From NCBI GenBank assembly GCA_946533395.1, contig CAMNBU010000004.1, positions 22,325 to 86,324 on the forward strand: a stretch of 64,000 bases of DNA. The letters are read 5' to 3'. Made by a program: the position numbers and the translations under genes. Below, one piece after another: positions 32,455-40,661 of the stretch. This DNA is from UBA4292 sp002395865. Its GTDB lineage: Bacteria > Bacillota > Clostridia > Lachnospirales > Lachnospiraceae. Under the pieces are notes generated by a model. It was not told the DNA's origin, made no database searches, and saw nothing but the letters and a program-made list of their open reading frames with translations. Positions within the stretch are counted from its first letter, which is position 1. Each line of letters starts with the position of its first letter.

Positions 32455-33168
32455 CTATCTCCAGTTATTCTCCTCATCTGGCGGCATCTCCGAAAATGCC
32501 TTGATCTCCTCGTTGAGGGAGAACATCTTTTTGTCGAGCATGTCCACGATATCCGCGCACTCGCGCAGATCGTTCTGGATGCTGTCGGGGGCATTGCCCT
32601 CGAATTTGTATTTGATCTTGTGCTCAAGGCTGGCCCAGAAGTCCATGGCGATAGTCCTGATCTGTATCTCCACCTTCGTCTCCACAGGGCCGTGTGAAAG
32701 ATAGATGGGTACCGAGACCACCAGATGGTAGCTCTTGTAGCCGTTGGGCTTGGGGTTCGCGATATAGTTCTTGATGATGAGGACCTTCACATCGTCCTGA
32801 TCGCATATCATATCCGCGATATTGTATATATCCTTCTCGAAGGAGCATATGATTCTGACGCCGGCGACATCATGCAGATAATGCATGAGATTCTCTATGG
32901 TCACATCGTAGCCCTGCTTCTTCAGCTTGTGCTCTATGCTCTCACGGCTCTTGATGCGCGTCTTGATATGCTCTATCGGATTATAATTGTGGACATTTAC
33001 GAACTCCTCGCTGAGTATCCCTATCTTCGTACTCACCTGCTTAAGCGCGGAATCGTACAAAAACATGGCTTTCTTCCAGTCGTCCGCAACATATTTCTGA
33101 GATTGTTCCATATTTCGTAACAGACTACAATGCAGTCTCTGCCAGTCCTGTAGACCGGGACGCGGCAT
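32455..33168 (-). CDS. Small alarmone synthetase (RelA/SpoT domain, YjbM/YwaC-like)
   Basis: 237 residues. A single synthetase domain with HDVAGVRIICSFEKDIYNIADMI, NGYKSYHLVV (the GYRSxH-like loop) and VEIQIRTIAMDFWASLEHKIKYK, followed by a helical tail. There is no hydrolase, TGS or ACT domain. It makes (p)ppGpp/pGpp from GTP or GDP and ATP in response to internal stress. The ATG at 33168 has AAGAGG 6-7 bases upstream and overlaps the previous gene by 44 bases; an ATG at 33111, just after that gene's stop, gives a more usual length but has no ribosome site. Last gene before the terminator. Confidence 0.9.
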   Translation of the reverse strand: MPRPGLQDWQRLHCSLLRNMEQSQKYVADDWKKAMFLYDSALKQVSTKIGILSEEFVNVHNYNPIEHIKTRIKSRESIEHKLKKQGYDVTIENLMHYLHDVAGVRIICSFEKDIYNIADMICDQDDVKVLIIKNYIANPKPNGYKSYHLVVSVPIYLSHGPVETKVEIQIRTIAMDFWASLEHKIKYKFEGNAPDSIQNDLRECADIVDMLDKKMFSLNEEIKAFSEMPPDEENNWR

Positions 33169-33436
33169 CGTAATCCTCTTTCCTTTCTTCATAGGAGGCA
33201 TTCAGCCAATCCACAGCGGCGCAGATGCCTGCCTCGTCGTAGGTGAAGGTATTCGCCGTCTTCTTATCATCGGCAGTCACTTCATAGGAAAACGGCTGCG
33301 GCCACGTGACGGCTTCGAGCAGTTTCCCCTCCTCCGTCTCCTTCTTCCTGATGAGATATCTCATGCCTCTGTAGCTGCCTGTAAATGTCTCTGACTTGTA
33401 ATACGCTATGGGCATCACATCTTTTCTATCGATCAT
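33125..33436 (-). CDS. Small hypothetical protein
   Basis: 103 residues, beginning MIDRKDVMPIAYYKSETFTGSYRGMRYLI. It is soluble, with a mixed alpha/beta look (MRYLIRKKE, AVTWPQPFSYE, FTYDEAGICAAVDWLNASYEER). The C-terminal half resembles a short domain of unknown function found in Clostridia, but I cannot name it. Its ATG overlaps the stop of the preceding lipoprotein gene as TGATG, so translation is coupled, and AGAAGG lies upstream. It precedes the alarmone synthetase gene. Confidence 0.75.
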   Translation of the reverse strand: MIDRKDVMPIAYYKSETFTGSYRGMRYLIRKKETEEGKLLEAVTWPQPFSYEVTADDKKTANTFTYDEAGICAAVDWLNASYEERKEDYDAASRSTGLAETAL

Positions 33437-34137
33437 CAGTACCTTCTCCTTCTGGCAATGATGACGCACACAGCCACGATGACCAGTACCGCCACGGCAC
33501 CGATGATGATGTACACATAGAGAGGGATACCTATGGTGAACTCCGCCTCTATCTTCTGTCCGGACGCCATCGAAAGAAGGTCCCATGTGAGGGTCTTTCC
33601 GTCGTCCGAAACGGATGTTGCATTGCTGCTTATGGGCTTGTTCGGAAGCTCAAGTACAAATTTGAAATATCCGCCGGAGCTTGTGATATAGTTCGTGTAC
33701 TGACTTGCCTGCGAGCTGTTGTCGCCGCTCATGGCGTCCCAGCTGAGTGTGTATTTATTGCCGTTTTTCGTGATCACGAATTTGTCCGGGTTGGTATCTA
33801 CGTCGGAGCTCGCATCAAGGTTTTTCGAGACTTCATCCATCTCGATATCTCTCTTGGTTATGATATACCCGATGTAACCGTCCTCGTTGTATTCCTTGTA
33901 CTCCCAGCCCTCCTGCTCGAGCTTCTTCTTAGCCTCTTCGGTCTTCTCACTGTTGGCTGAGGAGCTCTCGCTCGTCTCTGACCCCATATTCTTGGCGCCG
34001 ACGAGCATGCTTATATCGACCTTGCCGTTATTCTTCACCTTCATGGTGACCGACATTCTCATGCAGCCGGCAAGCATCGACACGCACAGTATCACGACCG
34101 CCAGCACAGCGAACCGTCTCACGTTCATTCTGTTCAT
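33436..34137 (-). CDS. LppM-like lipoprotein with C-terminal membrane helix
   Basis: 233 residues from the ATG at 34137 (GGAGG 9 bases upstream). Signal peptide with lipobox LAGC (about residues 22-25) directly before MRMSVTMKVKNNGKVDISMLVG, the LppM-like beta domain. A second helix near the C-terminus (about 204-226, YIIIGAVAVLVIVAVCVII) ends in RRRRY, so the protein is tethered at both ends. Mycobacterial LppM has a similar plan; its role in Clostridia is unknown. It lies 19 bases after the S66 peptidase gene. Confidence 0.82.
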   Translation of the reverse strand: MNRMNVRRFAVLAVVILCVSMLAGCMRMSVTMKVKNNGKVDISMLVGAKNMGSETSESSSANSEKTEEAKKKLEQEGWEYKEYNEDGYIGYIITKRDIEMDEVSKNLDASSDVDTNPDKFVITKNGNKYTLSWDAMSGDNSSQASQYTNYITSSGGYFKFVLELPNKPISSNATSVSDDGKTLTWDLLSMASGQKIEAEFTIGIPLYVYIIIGAVAVLVIVAVCVIIARRRRY

Positions 34138-34156
34138 ACCAGATGACCTCCGTATT

Positions 34157-35191
34157 TTACTCAAGAACCATCTCTATCTGGAAATGCTCCTGATCGGCCT
34201 CCACCTTTGCCACGCTTCCGCTGATGAGAGGAATCATGGGCGGCAGATGTCCCAGATCGAGATCCATCATGATGGGAAGTCCCAGATCGCCGAGCACTCC
34301 GGTCACTGCCGAATAGTGGTCCAGATCGCAGGTCATATCGTAGAACCGGAGAGGTCTTCCGATGAGGAAGCCCGTGGCATTTTCAAACCAGCCCGCCTCC
34401 CTCATGTGCCAGAGCGTGCGACGTATATCCATGGTGTTAAGGTCACAGCTTTCAAGGAACCACAGGATCCCGTCCTGCGAATACTTCTGAGTGAACTCCT
34501 TCACCTTGTCAAAGCGTGTGCCTACCAGATTCCCAAGGCAGTCGAGACAGCCTCCCAGAAGCCTTCCGCGTGCGCTCATGCGCTTTTGCATCACATTGCC
34601 CAAATAGAAGAAATATCTGGTGGGCTCGGAGATGTTATAAGGAGCGTAGGGATGCTCCTCATCCTTCAGAGAGGTCCTCTCCCAGTAATCGTAGCCGCTC
34701 ATCACGAGCTTGCCGCCCTTTAAAAGCAGGTACGCGTCCTCGATGGATTTGTGCCACGGCTTCATGCCGAAGGCTGGGGCACAGGGGCCGTAGATCGATG
34801 CGGTGTCACAGAGAGTGTTCAGCAGGAATGTGAGATTCGTGTTGTCAGAATAACCCATGAACCACTTGGGATTCGCGTTTCTGACAGCGTCAAAATCGAT
34901 GTGCGGCAGTATCTCGCACATGAGCTCCCCGCCGCCGCAGGATATGAGCACGTCCGACTCGGGGTCCGAATAAGCCTGATTAAACTCCATGGCGCATATC
35001 TCGGGATAGGTGCTGATGCCAACGCCGTCCGACTTGTAGCAGTTTATTCCGAGAACTGTCTTGAAGCCTGCGTCATTAAACGTCTTGAGCGCGTTTTCAA
35101 AAGCTGAGTAGTAAGGTTCCTGCGAGCATCCAAAGCTCGGAGCGATGAAGCCTATGCTTCCGCCTTCCTTCAAAAAACTGGGGTAGCGCAT
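34157..35191 (-). CDS. S66-family peptidase (LD-carboxypeptidase/MccF-like)
   Basis: 344 residues. Starts FLKEGGSIGFIAPSFG, typical of the S66 family. The nucleophile elbow FMGYSDNTNL carries the catalytic Ser; the later LESCD and LGHLPPMIPL supply the Glu and His. Family members cut the L,D-peptide bond in recycled murein tetrapeptides (LdcA) or inactivate microcin C (MccF). No signal peptide, so cytoplasmic. GAAGGG lies before the ATG. It is downstream of rho in a close-packed run; its exact substrate cannot be told from sequence alone. Confidence 0.9.
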   Translation of the reverse strand: MRYPSFLKEGGSIGFIAPSFGCSQEPYYSAFENALKTFNDAGFKTVLGINCYKSDGVGISTYPEICAMEFNQAYSDPESDVLISCGGGELMCEILPHIDFDAVRNANPKWFMGYSDNTNLTFLLNTLCDTASIYGPCAPAFGMKPWHKSIEDAYLLLKGGKLVMSGYDYWERTSLKDEEHPYAPYNISEPTRYFFYLGNVMQKRMSARGRLLGGCLDCLGNLVGTRFDKVKEFTQKYSQDGILWFLESCDLNTMDIRRTLWHMREAGWFENATGFLIGRPLRFYDMTCDLDHYSAVTGVLGDLGLPIMMDLDLGHLPPMIPLISGSVAKVEADQEHFQIEMVLE

Positions 35192-35251
35192 GTTCTGTCC
35201 CTTCCGCAGGCATTATATGTACGGGCGCGCCTGCTTCTTCGCCGTCTGTCA

Positions 35252-36694
35252 CTATAGTGTCCTGGTCTTTCTTATGTAATCCGTAAGCTCCGCGTTCGTG
35301 CGGCTCTTTCCGAACAGGTCTATCACTCTCTCGGCAGCATCCTCACCCTTCGCCCCCGAGATCGCTCGCCTGATGATCTCGACAGCCTCCAGATCTCCCT
35401 GAGAAAGCAGAAGCTCCTCATTTCGGGGGCCTGATCTTGCTATGTCGATGGCGGGAAATACCCTCTTCTCCTGAAGCTTTCTGTTGAGTACCAGCTCCAT
35501 GTTGCCGGTACCCTTGAACTCCTCGAAGATCATGTCGTCCATGCGGCTTCCGGTGTCGACGAGTGCCGTGGCCAGTATCGTAAGGCTTCCGCCCTGTCTC
35601 ATATTTCTCGCGGCACCGAAGAACTTCTTCGGAGCGTACAGAGCTGCGGGGTCGAGGCCTCCCGAAAGAGTCCTTCCGCTCGGAGTGACCGTTAGATTGT
35701 AAGCCCTGGCAAGTCTTGTGATGGAATCGAGCAGTATCACCACATCGTCTCCGAACTCCACCATGCCCTTCGCCCTCTCGATCACCTTCTCACTCATGAG
35801 CTTGTGATGCTCCGGCTGCTCGTCAAATGTGGACGCTATCACCTGCACATTCCTGCCTTCGATGGCCTCGGTGATATCCGTAACCTCCTCTGGTCTCTCA
35901 TCGATGAGAAGCACCATGAGATATACATCCGGGTTCACCGCGGTTATGGCCTTTGCGATCTGCTTGATGATGGTGGTCTTGCCCGCCTTGGGCGGCGATA
36001 CGATCATACCGCGCTGTCCCTTGCCGATGGGGCTCAGCAGATCCACTATCCGAAGCGATAACGGCGCTCCCGGGTACTCGAGCTTCAGCTTCCTGTCCGG
36101 GTAGATGGGTGTCATCCTGTCGAAATCATATCTTCTCGCGCTCTCCAAAGGGCTGTGGCCGTTTACGCTCCGGATGTAGAGCAGTCCGAAATACCTCTCG
36201 TTGCCTATCTTTACTCTCGAGCCTCCGACTATCCTGTCCCCGGAGCGAAGGTTGAATCTCCTCACCTGCGCGGGGCTCACATAGATATCACCGTCTCCCG
36301 AGAAGAAGCCTGCGCTCCTGACAAAGCCGAATGAGTTCTCGGGCTGTATATCCAGTATTCCGTCGAACTCCTCGCCCGTGGCTATCTCGCAGAACCTCTC
36401 GACACTGAGTCCGAAATTACCCTGGGGCTCCCACGCCATCTGCGCCAGGACCTCCAGCTCGCTCTCCTTCAGAACTCCCTTTAACCTCTCGGGGAGCTTA
36501 AATGACGGCTTCTCGGGAAGCTTAAATGGCGGCTTCTCCTGGGGCTTTTTCGCCCCTTCATCAGCCACCGACGGGCCTATCTTCTCGGCTATCTTATCCA
36601 GCAGCTCCTTCTTCTTCAGCTTTTCATAGCCCTCTATCATCAGGCTTCTCGCGAGCTCCTTAAGCTTGTCGACCTTTAATCTTTCGTAATCCAT
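35252..36694 (-). CDS. rho: Transcription termination factor Rho
   Basis: 480 residues. N-terminal Rho_N/SAP-like helices (DKLKELARSLMIEGYEKLKKKELLDKI), a Pro/Lys-rich insert with short repeats (KPPFKLPE, KPSFKLPE), the cold-shock RNA-binding domain (GILDIQPENSFGFVRS), then the hexameric ATPase with Walker A SPPKAGKT, Walker B VLLIDERPEEV, the Q-loop, and the R-loop GSLTILATALVDTGSRMDD. An RNA-dependent helicase that ends transcription. The N-terminal insert is common in Clostridia. CGGAG lies 6 bases before the ATG. Confidence 0.97.
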   Translation of the reverse strand: MDYERLKVDKLKELARSLMIEGYEKLKKKELLDKIAEKIGPSVADEGAKKPQEKPPFKLPEKPSFKLPERLKGVLKESELEVLAQMAWEPQGNFGLSVERFCEIATGEEFDGILDIQPENSFGFVRSAGFFSGDGDIYVSPAQVRRFNLRSGDRIVGGSRVKIGNERYFGLLYIRSVNGHSPLESARRYDFDRMTPIYPDRKLKLEYPGAPLSLRIVDLLSPIGKGQRGMIVSPPKAGKTTIIKQIAKAITAVNPDVYLMVLLIDERPEEVTDITEAIEGRNVQVIASTFDEQPEHHKLMSEKVIERAKGMVEFGDDVVILLDSITRLARAYNLTVTPSGRTLSGGLDPAALYAPKKFFGAARNMRQGGSLTILATALVDTGSRMDDMIFEEFKGTGNMELVLNRKLQEKRVFPAIDIARSGPRNEELLLSQGDLEAVEIIRRAISGAKGEDAAERVIDLFGKSRTNAELTDYIRKTRTL

Positions 36695-36707
36695 TGATAT
36701 CTCCGTA

Positions 36708-37223
36708 TCAGAGCAGTTTCTGCATAATGTACGTGTAAATGTCCTGGTTCTGGGCGGCCCATCTGTCGCATATCGCGCTTGCCGCGCCCTCGGTCGGAAC
36801 GCTCACCTTCACCTGAAGAATGTCTGTCTTTCCCTCCGTTATGCGGCAGTCCACTATGTAGCTGCCTGACGGAGCCTTCTCGTATTCCGCCGTGACACCG
36901 ACCTCGCTCCTCATCTGGAACTTGTTCTCCGCCATGAAGCTGTCCATATCCGCAGCTATCTCCGCGGAGATCTGCCGCCCGAAGAAATGCAGTACGTCCT
37001 CGCCCTCCCTCGTGATCTCGTAGCGAGTGGAATTTCTTATGGTCCTCGCGCTTATGAGATTCGACTCGGTCAGCTCGGTTATCACCTGCTGGAGCGTGAA
37101 ATAATTAGAATAATCCCTGCTCACGAAGAAGTCGTTCAGCTGACTGTTCGTCATGGGGAAATTCATCTTCTTGAGCATATACAGGATCATCAGCTTATAT
37201 AAAGTTGATGGCTCTGATATCAT
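36708..37223 (-). CDS. DUF4364 family winged-helix protein
   Basis: 171 residues. N-terminal PadR/winged-helix-like region (LYKLMILYMLKKMNFPMTNSQLNDFFVSRDYSNYF, TLQQVITELTESNLISA, RYEITREGEDVLHFF), then an alpha/beta C-terminal domain (about 100-171). It matches the DUF4364 family of Clostridia, of unknown function, possibly a DNA-binding regulator. The gene overlaps the malic enzyme stop by ATGA and precedes rho by 13 bases. Confidence 0.87.
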   Translation of the reverse strand: MISEPSTLYKLMILYMLKKMNFPMTNSQLNDFFVSRDYSNYFTLQQVITELTESNLISARTIRNSTRYEITREGEDVLHFFGRQISAEIAADMDSFMAENKFQMRSEVGVTAEYEKAPSGSYIVDCRITEGKTDILQVKVSVPTEGAASAICDRWAAQNQDIYTYIMQKLL

Positions 37224-38371
37224 TTTATATACTCCTTGACCTTCGCAGCCACGGTATCCGCAACCCTCGGATCGAAGGCAGCCGGAAGAATATTGTCCTC
37301 GGAGAGCTCCGACTCGTCCACGAGAGCCGCTATAGCCTCCGCCGCCGCGAGCTTCATATCGTCCGTGATGGCACGCGCCCTTCCCTCGAGTGCACCCTTG
37401 AAGATACCGGGGAAGATGAGAACGTTGTTCACCTGGTTCGGGAAATCGCTTCTTCCCGTACCGACCACCTTAGCTCCCGCAGCCTTAGCCAGATCCGGCA
37501 TGATCTCGGGCACGGGATTCGCCATCGCAAAAAGGATAGCGTCCTTATTCATGGACTTGACCATCTCGGGTGAAACTATATTAGGAGCAGAAACACCGAC
37601 GAAGATATCCGCGCCTTTCATGGCGTCCGCAAGACTTCCGCGCTTGTGTGAAAGGTTCGTCACCTCGCACATCTTCTCCTGCATCCAGTTCATGCCCTCC
37701 ATGCCCGCGCACAGTATTCCCGCGCGGTCCACCATGGTTATATCCGGGAAGCCGTAGAGAAGAAGAAGCTTTGTGATGGCCACGCCCGCGCTTCCCGCGC
37801 CGTTTACTACCACGCGGCAATCCTCCTTCTTCCTGCCGGTGACCTTCATGGCATTTATAATGCCCGCGAGCACCACTATCGCGGTGCCGTGCTGATCATC
37901 ATGCATGACGGGTATATCCAGAAGCTCCTTCAGCCTCTGCTCTATCTCGAAGCATCTCGGCGCGGAGATATCCTCCAGATTTATTCCGCCGAATGCAGGT
38001 GCTATGCGAACCACCGTCTCGATGATCTCCTCTGTGTCCTGCGTGTCAAGGCATATCGGAAATGCGTTCACACCGCCGAACTCCTTGAAGAGCACCGCCT
38101 TGCCCTCCATTACGGGCATGGCCGCGAGGGCTCCGATATTGCCGAGGCCGAGTACCGCGCTTCCGTCGGATACCACCGCCACGGTATTTGATTTGATGGT
38201 ATATTTATAAGCAGCCTCAGGGTCCTTAGCTATGACCTTGCACGGCTCAGCCACACCGGGCGTGTACGCCAGTGCCAGATCCTCCCTGCTCTTTACCTGC
38301 GCCTTTGAAACTGTCTCCAGCTTTCCATTCCACTGCTCGTGCAGCTTAAGTGCCTTCTCGTATGTATCCAT
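37220..38371 (-). CDS. NAD(P)-dependent malic enzyme
   Basis: 383 residues, the short bacterial form without a phosphotransacetylase domain. It has the malic N-domain (AYTPGVAEPCKVI, VVSDGSAVLGLGNIG, MPVMEGKAVLFKEFGGVNAFP), DDQHGTAIV, and the NAD-binding domain (VVNGAGSAGVAITKLLLLYG, MANPVPEI). Converts malate to pyruvate and CO2, making NAD(P)H. Start set at the ATG at 38371, preceded by GAGGAAGGCAGG; an upstream in-frame start at 38392 would overlap the dCMP deaminase gene. Cofactor preference is not clear. Confidence 0.94.
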   Translation of the reverse strand: MDTYEKALKLHEQWNGKLETVSKAQVKSREDLALAYTPGVAEPCKVIAKDPEAAYKYTIKSNTVAVVSDGSAVLGLGNIGALAAMPVMEGKAVLFKEFGGVNAFPICLDTQDTEEIIETVVRIAPAFGGINLEDISAPRCFEIEQRLKELLDIPVMHDDQHGTAIVVLAGIINAMKVTGRKKEDCRVVVNGAGSAGVAITKLLLLYGFPDITMVDRAGILCAGMEGMNWMQEKMCEVTNLSHKRGSLADAMKGADIFVGVSAPNIVSPEMVKSMNKDAILFAMANPVPEIMPDLAKAAGAKVVGTGRSDFPNQVNNVLIFPGIFKGALEGRARAITDDMKLAAAEAIAALVDESELSEDNILPAAFDPRVADTVAAKVKEYIK

Positions 38372-38388
38372 TTTCCTGCCTTCCTCTA

Positions 38389-38877
38389 TCACAGTACCAG
38401 AAGCACTTCGCGCTCTGTGCCGTTATACTGTGTATATTTTACCCCTGCGGCGTCGAGCATCCTCTTGCTCGCCTTCACACCGCTGGTCTGCGCGTATTTG
38501 TCGGACGCAAATATGACCTCTTTTATGCCGGACTGAATGACTGCCTTAGCGCACTCATTGCAGGGGAAAAGAGTCACATATATTCTGCACCCCTCGAGAC
38601 TTCCGGAGCGGTTGTTGAGTATCGCGTTCATCTCAGCGTGGGTGACATAGGTGTACTTCGTATCCAGAGGATCCTTCGCCTCCCTCTCCCACGGAAATAC
38701 ATCGTCCGAGCAGCCGGTCGGAAAACCGTTGTATCCCACGGACACTATCTTGTTGGTAGGGCTCACGATGCACGCGCCCACCTGTGTGCCGGGGTCTTTA
38801 GACCTTCGCGCGCTCAGCATGGCTACACCCATGAAATATTCATCCCAGCTGATATAATCCTTTCTCTTCGCTCCCAT
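38389..38877 (-). CDS. comEB: dCMP deaminase (ComEB-type cytidine deaminase)
   Basis: 162 residues. Zinc site residues in THAEMNAILN (His, Glu) and PCNEC (two Cys), plus the N-terminal DEYFMGVAMLSARRSKDPGTQVGA and GYNGFPTGC, as in deoxycytidylate deaminases. Makes dUMP for thymidylate synthesis. AAGGAGG lies before the ATG, 9 bases after the stop of a small peptide gene. In many Firmicutes this gene lies close to rpiB; here the radical SAM cassette sits between them. Confidence 0.94.
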   Translation of the reverse strand: MGAKRKDYISWDEYFMGVAMLSARRSKDPGTQVGACIVSPTNKIVSVGYNGFPTGCSDDVFPWEREAKDPLDTKYTYVTHAEMNAILNNRSGSLEGCRIYVTLFPCNECAKAVIQSGIKEVIFASDKYAQTSGVKASKRMLDAAGVKYTQYNGTEREVLLVL

Positions 38878-38886
38878 CTCGCCTCC

Positions 38887-39075
38887 TTAAGCTCTCTTCT
38901 TCAGATTAAGCTTTCTTACCTTTTTGGAATTAGGGCATCCGTAATAACACACATTATTATCGTCGCCCCACGAAGTCAGTGACTCTATCAGATCCGACAC
39001 GCTGAAACTGCATGCGGACAGTGTGGTCGCCGTAAGCGCAAGCACGAGCGCGAGTATCAATCTCTTCTTCTTCAT
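38887..39075 (-). CDS. Small lipoprotein-like peptide B with YYGCPNSK tail
   Basis: 62 residues. Signal peptide MKKKRLILALVLALTATT ending in a lipobox, L19-S-A-C22. A short acidic linker (SDLIESLTSWGDDNN) is followed by the tail VCYYGCPNSKKVRKLNLKKR. The tail is shared with peptide A encoded on the other side of the radical SAM gene. The ATG overlaps the radical SAM stop by 4 bases (ATGA), so translation is coupled. Inferred role: lipid-anchored substrate of the neighbouring enzyme, modified at the Tyr or Cys residues. I do not recognise a described family. Confidence 0.85.
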   Translation of the reverse strand: MKKKRLILALVLALTATTLSACSFSVSDLIESLTSWGDDNNVCYYGCPNSKKVRKLNLKKRA

Positions 39076-40661
39076 CTGCCTTCTCCTTTCACGATGCTGA
39101 CCAGTTTAAGTCTGGCCTGAATGATATCCTTCCTCCCGCAGTACGCCCCTAAAAGGTCGTGCTCCGGATTTATCAGTATTCCTATGTAGTCGCCGAGCTT
39201 ATCGTAGAGCCTGTTGTGCATCAGCTCATCGCCTATGCTGTAGGTGAGCTCCTCCTGCACCGGATGCGAGTGGATAAATCCCAAAAACTTAAGTCTGTCC
39301 GCTCCCGGCAGGTGCGCATCATCGCTCGGCCCTATATTGCGTTTTATGATCTTCGTCTGCTCCATGGCGTGCTTCATGGTGTTCTTATTGAACGTGGCCA
39401 GATCGGACGCTATGGAATTGATCGTCGCGGGAAATACATATCTCACGACATAATCGCCGTCCACCTTAAAGCCCACGAGCCCCATCTGCTGCTCAAAAAG
39501 CGACAGCGGGTGCCTTCTCCCCACATGGAAGAAATGCCTTATGTCCTCGTACGCCTCGGGCTCGATATATACAGCCGGAGCGCTCTCCTCATCCATCACG
39601 GTCTCTGTTTTTATCCGTCCGAAATGCTTATGAAGCCACTCCTCATATCTGCCGGTATTCACATCAAATATCTCCCTGTAACAAAACAGCGGCTCCTGCC
39701 TCTCGAAATCGAATGTGTGCAGACTGTCGCCGTCGCAGTCTTCCCTGTAGCGGCAGCTTTTGCATCTGTCGGGAAGCGGTCTGTTCCTGAAATACTCGTA
39801 GCCGTTCACCCACACTTCACAGAACCTGTCAGTCCTTATATTTCCCTGTATGAGTTCAGGTCTTCTGGGCACATTCGGACACACGAAGAAATCGCCGTTA
39901 TACAGCACCGATGCCGCATAGATGCCCGCGAAGCACACGAACCTTCTCTTTCCGAGCCTTCCTCCGAGATAGTGCGGGCAGCCCCACACGACGGGGAGCT
40001 TGTCCTCCCTGTTCACCCGGTTTGCGAAATCGATCATGAAGCGCATCTCCTCGCGCCCCATCATGAGCTCGTCGTGCTCAAGCGCGCGCCCTATCGGATC
40101 GATGAAGCTCGTGCGCACGGAAGCGATACCCGTCGTTTTCAGTATCTCGTAAAGCTCCGGAAACTCCCTGTAATTCTTTTTGTTGGATGTAAATGTGACC
40201 TGCACGCAGTCTAAAAAATCCGCTGCCACCAGCTTCTTCAGGTTCGCGATTATGCGGTCAAAGGAGCCCGGAAGGTGTCTCACGCTCTCGTGCGTCTCCT
40301 TCAGCCCGTCGATGGAGACCGTTATGGTCCTCATGCCGCTCGCCTTCATCTTCTCTATGACTTCGTCGGTGATCAGGGTGCCGTTTGTCACCATGCCCCA
40401 GTCAAAGCCCAGTTCATGGGCGTAGGACATGATCTCAAAGAGATCCTTGCGAAGCAGCGGCTCCCCGCCTGTGATATTTATCATGGTGCCGGTACCGAAA
40501 TGATCCCTCACATCATCAAACAGTCGAAGAAGATCCTCCTTCTTAAGGAGCTCCTCCCCATACGCGTCACACCTGCTTCCGCAGTGGTCACAGAGAGCGT
40601 TGCATTTCGCAGTGATCTCTATGAGAAGTATGCGAAGATCGGGCTTAATATTGCCCCTCAT
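39072..40661 (-). CDS. Radical SAM/SPASM protein fused to a JAMM (JAB1/MPN) protease-like domain
   Basis: 529 residues. Radical SAM motif C20-x3-C24-x2-C27 (CNALCDHC), TGGEPL with GGEP at 65-68, VTNGTLI and VSIDGL. SPASM-type cysteines at 228, 243, 261, 281, 300, 303, 309 and 327. The C-terminal part (about 365-525) carries a JAMM-like metal site: E390, H464-S-H466-P, S475-x2-D478, within LGFIHSHP. Peptide genes overlap both ends by ATGA. By analogy with RiPP maturases, the front domain should modify a peptide, and the JAMM domain could cut it; both are inference. The spacing from H466 to S475 is one residue longer than in the classical JAMM motif. Confidence 0.85.
   Translation of the reverse strand: MRGNIKPDLRILLIEITAKCNALCDHCGSRCDAYGEELLKKEDLLRLFDDVRDHFGTGTMINITGGEPLLRKDLFEIMSYAHELGFDWGMVTNGTLITDEVIEKMKASGMRTITVSIDGLKETHESVRHLPGSFDRIIANLKKLVAADFLDCVQVTFTSNKKNYREFPELYEILKTTGIASVRTSFIDPIGRALEHDELMMGREEMRFMIDFANRVNREDKLPVVWGCPHYLGGRLGKRRFVCFAGIYAASVLYNGDFFVCPNVPRRPELIQGNIRTDRFCEVWVNGYEYFRNRPLPDRCKSCRYREDCDGDSLHTFDFERQEPLFCYREIFDVNTGRYEEWLHKHFGRIKTETVMDEESAPAVYIEPEAYEDIRHFFHVGRRHPLSLFEQQMGLVGFKVDGDYVVRYVFPATINSIASDLATFNKNTMKHAMEQTKIIKRNIGPSDDAHLPGADRLKFLGFIHSHPVQEELTYSIGDELMHNRLYDKLGDYIGILINPEHDLLGAYCGRKDIIQARLKLVSIVKGEGR

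Noticed and set aside
33125..33586. A longer 153-codon version of the small hypothetical protein.
   Set aside because: The first 50 codons overlap the lipoprotein gene in another frame and lack a ribosome site; the ATG at 33436 has one.
39159..40214. A 351-codon open frame opposite the radical SAM-JAMM gene.
   Set aside because: Antisense shadow. The minus-strand frame has CxxxCxxC, GGEP and JAMM motifs; the plus frame has none.
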